Below are positions 4,716 to 6,543 of a stretch of DNA of 6,543 bases, in pieces. The stretch spans positions 1-6,543 of the forward strand of contig JAHWHN010000131.1 of the NCBI GenBank assembly GCA_019323235.1. Direction: 5' to 3'. The notes beneath the pieces are model-generated. The model was not told the DNA's origin. It was given only the letters and a program-made list of their open reading frames with translations, and searched no databases. A program made the position numbers and the translations under genes. Numbering within the stretch: position 1 is the first letter of the stretch; every line of letters begins with the position of its first letter. The DNA is from Candidatus Woesearchaeota archaeon. GTDB taxonomy: Archaea; Nanobdellota; Nanobdellia; Woesearchaeales; JABIAG01.

Positions 4716-6218
4716 ATGGTAAACGAAAAACTAAAACAATTACATGCGTTCATTGCAGAAAAAGGTTTCATTTGGGGTCCTGCACCAGAGATTTATGGTG
4801 GTATGGCAGGTTTTTATGAATATGGTCCTTTAGGAAAATTACTTAAGAATAGAGTAGAGAACGCAATCAGAAATGTTTTTGAGAAACATGATTTCTGGGA
4901 AGTTGAATGTCCAACAGTAATGCCAGCAGTGGTATGGAAAGCTTCAGGACATTTAGGAGGGTTTACCGATCCATTAATTCAAGATAAAGATGGTGGAGTT
5001 TATAGAGTTGATAAGATGATTGAAGAGTGGTGCTCTGAGAATGATGTTGATTTTTCTTCATTAAAGGTTGAAGGAGCTACTAAAGAACATCTACTTAAGG
5101 TTATTAAAGATAATAAAATATTGCCGCCAAATGGTAAAGAGTTAGTTATGGAAATTAAAGACCATAGCTTAATGATGAGAACTACTATTGGTATTGATAT
5201 TGAAGCTTATAATAGGCCTGAAACTGCAACTACTACTTACTTACCTTTTAAGAACTTTGATTCTTTTTTTAGAAAGAAATATCCTTTCTCAGTTTTCCAA
5301 ATTGGTAAAGCATACAGAAATGAAATTTCTCCAAGACAAAGTGTTATGAGAGGTAGAGAATTTACACAAGCAGAAGGTCAAATTTTTATTTTAAAAGATC
5401 AGAAAAATAATTTCGAGAAATTTGAGTTAGTTAAAGATAAAAAACTTCCTTTATGGTTTAATACTGAAAAAGGTATAATCGAGATGACTCTGGGAGAAGC
5501 TGTTGAAAAAGGTAAATTGAAGAATAAAGCTTATGCTTGGACTTTAAGTTTAGGTTATGAATTATTTTTAGCAATGGGTATTCCTAAAGAAAGAATCAGA
5601 ATGAGACAACACGCTCAAGATGAAATGGCATTCTATGCTGATGATGCTTGGGATGTTGAAGTTAACTTAAATAGTTATGGTTGGTATGAAGTATGTGGTA
5701 TTCACGATAGAACTGATTATGATTTAACACAACATGCTAAAGAATCAGGTCAAACTTTAGAAGCTTATAATGAAGAAACCAAAGAAAAAGAAGTTCCTCA
5801 TGTATTAGAAATTGCTTTTGGCACTGATAGACCTACATACGCATTATTAGATATTTTTTATGATGGAGAAAATGAAGAAAATAAAATATTCAGAATTCCT
5901 AGAGCTCTTGCTCCAGTACAATTGGGAGTATTTCCATTAGTTAATAAAATCAGCGATAAAGGTTTAGAAGTATTTAACTTATTAAATTCTAAGTTTAGAT
6001 GTCAATTTGATAAATCTGGAAGTATTGGTAAGAGATATGCTCGAGCTGATAATATCGGTATTCCAATTTGTGTTACTGTTGACTTTGATAGTTTAGAAGA
6101 TAATAGTGTTACTTTGAGAGAAAGAGATTCTGGAGAACAGATTAGAGTTAATATTGATGATTTAATTCCAAAAATTAACTCTTACTTAGAAGGATCTGAT
6201 TTCAAAAAGTTAGAATAA
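4716..6218 (+). CDS. glyS: Glycyl-tRNA synthetase, alpha2 class II type
   Basis: Cytoplasmic enzyme that attaches glycine to tRNA-Gly using ATP; the single-chain homodimeric form typical of Archaea, eukaryotes and some Bacteria. The N-terminal FIWGPAPEIYGGMAGFYEYGPLG (residues 18-40) is characteristic and includes the start of motif 1. RPETA follows at 167-171. Motif 2 runs 194-220 (FQIGKAYRNEISPRQ, then REFTQAE). GIHDRTDYDL at 328-337 is a GlyRS signature, and motif 3 has the conserved Arg in FGTDR at 368-372. The C-terminal anticodon-binding domain runs from about 398 (LAPVQLGVFPLV) to the end and includes GKRYARADNIGIP and TLRERDSGEQIRV. At 500 residues it is compact but complete. It is divergent from the sigma-like gene, sharing a 101-base upstream region, and ends 17 bases from the stop of a convergent gene. 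The ATG is supported by both TATA spacing and conservation. Confidence 0.96.
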   Translation: MVNEKLKQLHAFIAEKGFIWGPAPEIYGGMAGFYEYGPLGKLLKNRVENAIRNVFEKHDFWEVECPTVMPAVVWKASGHLGGFTDPLIQDKDGGVYRVDKMIEEWCSENDVDFSSLKVEGATKEHLLKVIKDNKILPPNGKELVMEIKDHSLMMRTTIGIDIEAYNRPETATTTYLPFKNFDSFFRKKYPFSVFQIGKAYRNEISPRQSVMRGREFTQAEGQIFILKDQKNNFEKFELVKDKKLPLWFNTEKGIIEMTLGEAVEKGKLKNKAYAWTLSLGYELFLAMGIPKERIRMRQHAQDEMAFYADDAWDVEVNLNSYGWYEVCGIHDRTDYDLTQHAKESGQTLEAYNEETKEKEVPHVLEIAFGTDRPTYALLDIFYDGENEENKIFRIPRALAPVQLGVFPLVNKISDKGLEVFNLLNSKFRCQFDKSGSIGKRYARADNIGIPICVTVDFDSLEDNSVTLRERDSGEQIRVNIDDLIPKINSYLEGSDFKKLE

Positions 6219-6242
6219 TTTTATTATTCTTTCTTTTATTTT
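6219..6242 (+). terminator. T-rich tract after the glycyl-tRNA synthetase gene
   Basis: Twenty-four bases of mainly T begin directly after the stop codon with TTTTATTATT and reach into the 3' end of the convergent gene. The richness in T fits archaeal oligo-T termination. The first ten bases repeat exactly those following the stop codon of the CxxC-x17-CxxC gene. No hairpin is evident. Confidence 0.45.
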
Positions 6243-6543
6243 ACTAACTTCTCTTGTTTGTCTTTTTCTAAATTTTCTACTTCATTTACGAATATCATAT
6301 CATCAGGCCAATCATCTTTAATTCTACCATTTTCCATATTCATATGAGGCATATAATTGTGATGTACTCTTATTAATTTGTTTAAAGAAGTTGTTTCTAT
6401 TTTTTCAATACAACCAGCTCCAAATTTTTCAATTAAGAATGGAACGATGTTTCCATTAAAATCATCTACTAAATGTGATTCATCTAAAGCATCTAACACA
6501 ATCATTAATGCTAAATGTCCATCTTTCTCCCCAAGATAAGCCA
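6236..6543 (-). CDS. Unrecognised protein, C-terminal part (5' end outside window)
   Basis: The frame is open from the window edge for 101 codons to a TAA at 6236-6238. The ATG at 6503-6505 is probably internal, since in-frame sequence continues upstream (AYLGEKDGHLAL before MIVLDALDESH). I do not recognise the family. Visible features are a mixed hydrophobic and acidic start (LMIVLDALDE), a predicted compact alpha/beta stretch (NIVPFLIEKFG), a His/Met-rich section (VHHNYMPHMNMENG), DDWPDDMIF, and a charged Lys/Glu-rich tail. There is no obvious membrane segment, zinc motif or nucleotide-binding loop. Its codon usage resembles the neighbours, and it converges on GlyRS with 17 bases between stop codons. 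Coding status rests on the open frame, protein-like composition and gene spacing; function is unknown. Confidence 0.7.
   Translation of the reverse strand, partial: AYLGEKDGHLALMIVLDALDESHLVDDFNGNIVPFLIEKFGAGCIEKIETTSLNKLIRVHHNYMPHMNMENGRIKDDWPDDMIFVNEVENLEKDKQEKLVK

Overview
The window is strongly AT-rich and reads as a piece of an archaeal chromosome. The best taxonomic evidence is a replication factor C large subunit, a clamp-loader protein found in Archaea and eukaryotes but not Bacteria. Other support comes from TATA boxes about 24-26 bases upstream of three start codons (31 for a fourth), no Shine-Dalgarno sequences at those starts, and oligo-T tracts after genes. The AT bias, compact spacing, shortened RFC-L and a CxxC-x17-CxxC zinc-ribbon protein suggest a small-genome DPANN lineage (Woesearchaeota, Pacearchaeota or Nanoarchaeota type). 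That placement is an inference, since no rRNA is present.

Layout. Positions 1-1884 (+) hold the 3' part of a type IA DNA topoisomerase I with three C-terminal zinc ribbons. Positions 1920-2495 (+) encode a very basic, probably disordered protein ending in a CxxC-x17-CxxC zinc ribbon. Positions 2548-3735 (+) encode the RFC large subunit. Its stop codon directly abuts that of a convergent gene (4614-3736, -) encoding a bacterial-type sigma-70 family protein with recognisable regions 1.2/2.1 to 4.2. A 101-base spacer with two divergent TATA-type promoters separates it from glycyl-tRNA synthetase (4716-6218, +). The window closes with the 3' end of an unrecognised gene on the minus strand (6236-6543). 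No gene-free stretch exceeds about 100 bases, and I saw no tRNA, rRNA, CRISPR array or mobile element.

Functional reading. Topoisomerase I and RFC-L form a DNA replication and topology neighbourhood, with the basic zinc-ribbon protein between them as a plausible nucleic-acid-binding companion. GlyRS is core translation. The outlier is the sigma-like gene: Archaea normally start transcription with TBP, TFB and TFE, yet this protein keeps most of the -35 recognition helix of sigma region 4.2. In contrast, its core-binding (2.2) and promoter-melting (2.3) residues have diverged. It has host-like base composition and an archaeal promoter, so it looks long resident and expressed through the archaeal machinery. 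It is the most interesting object in the window.
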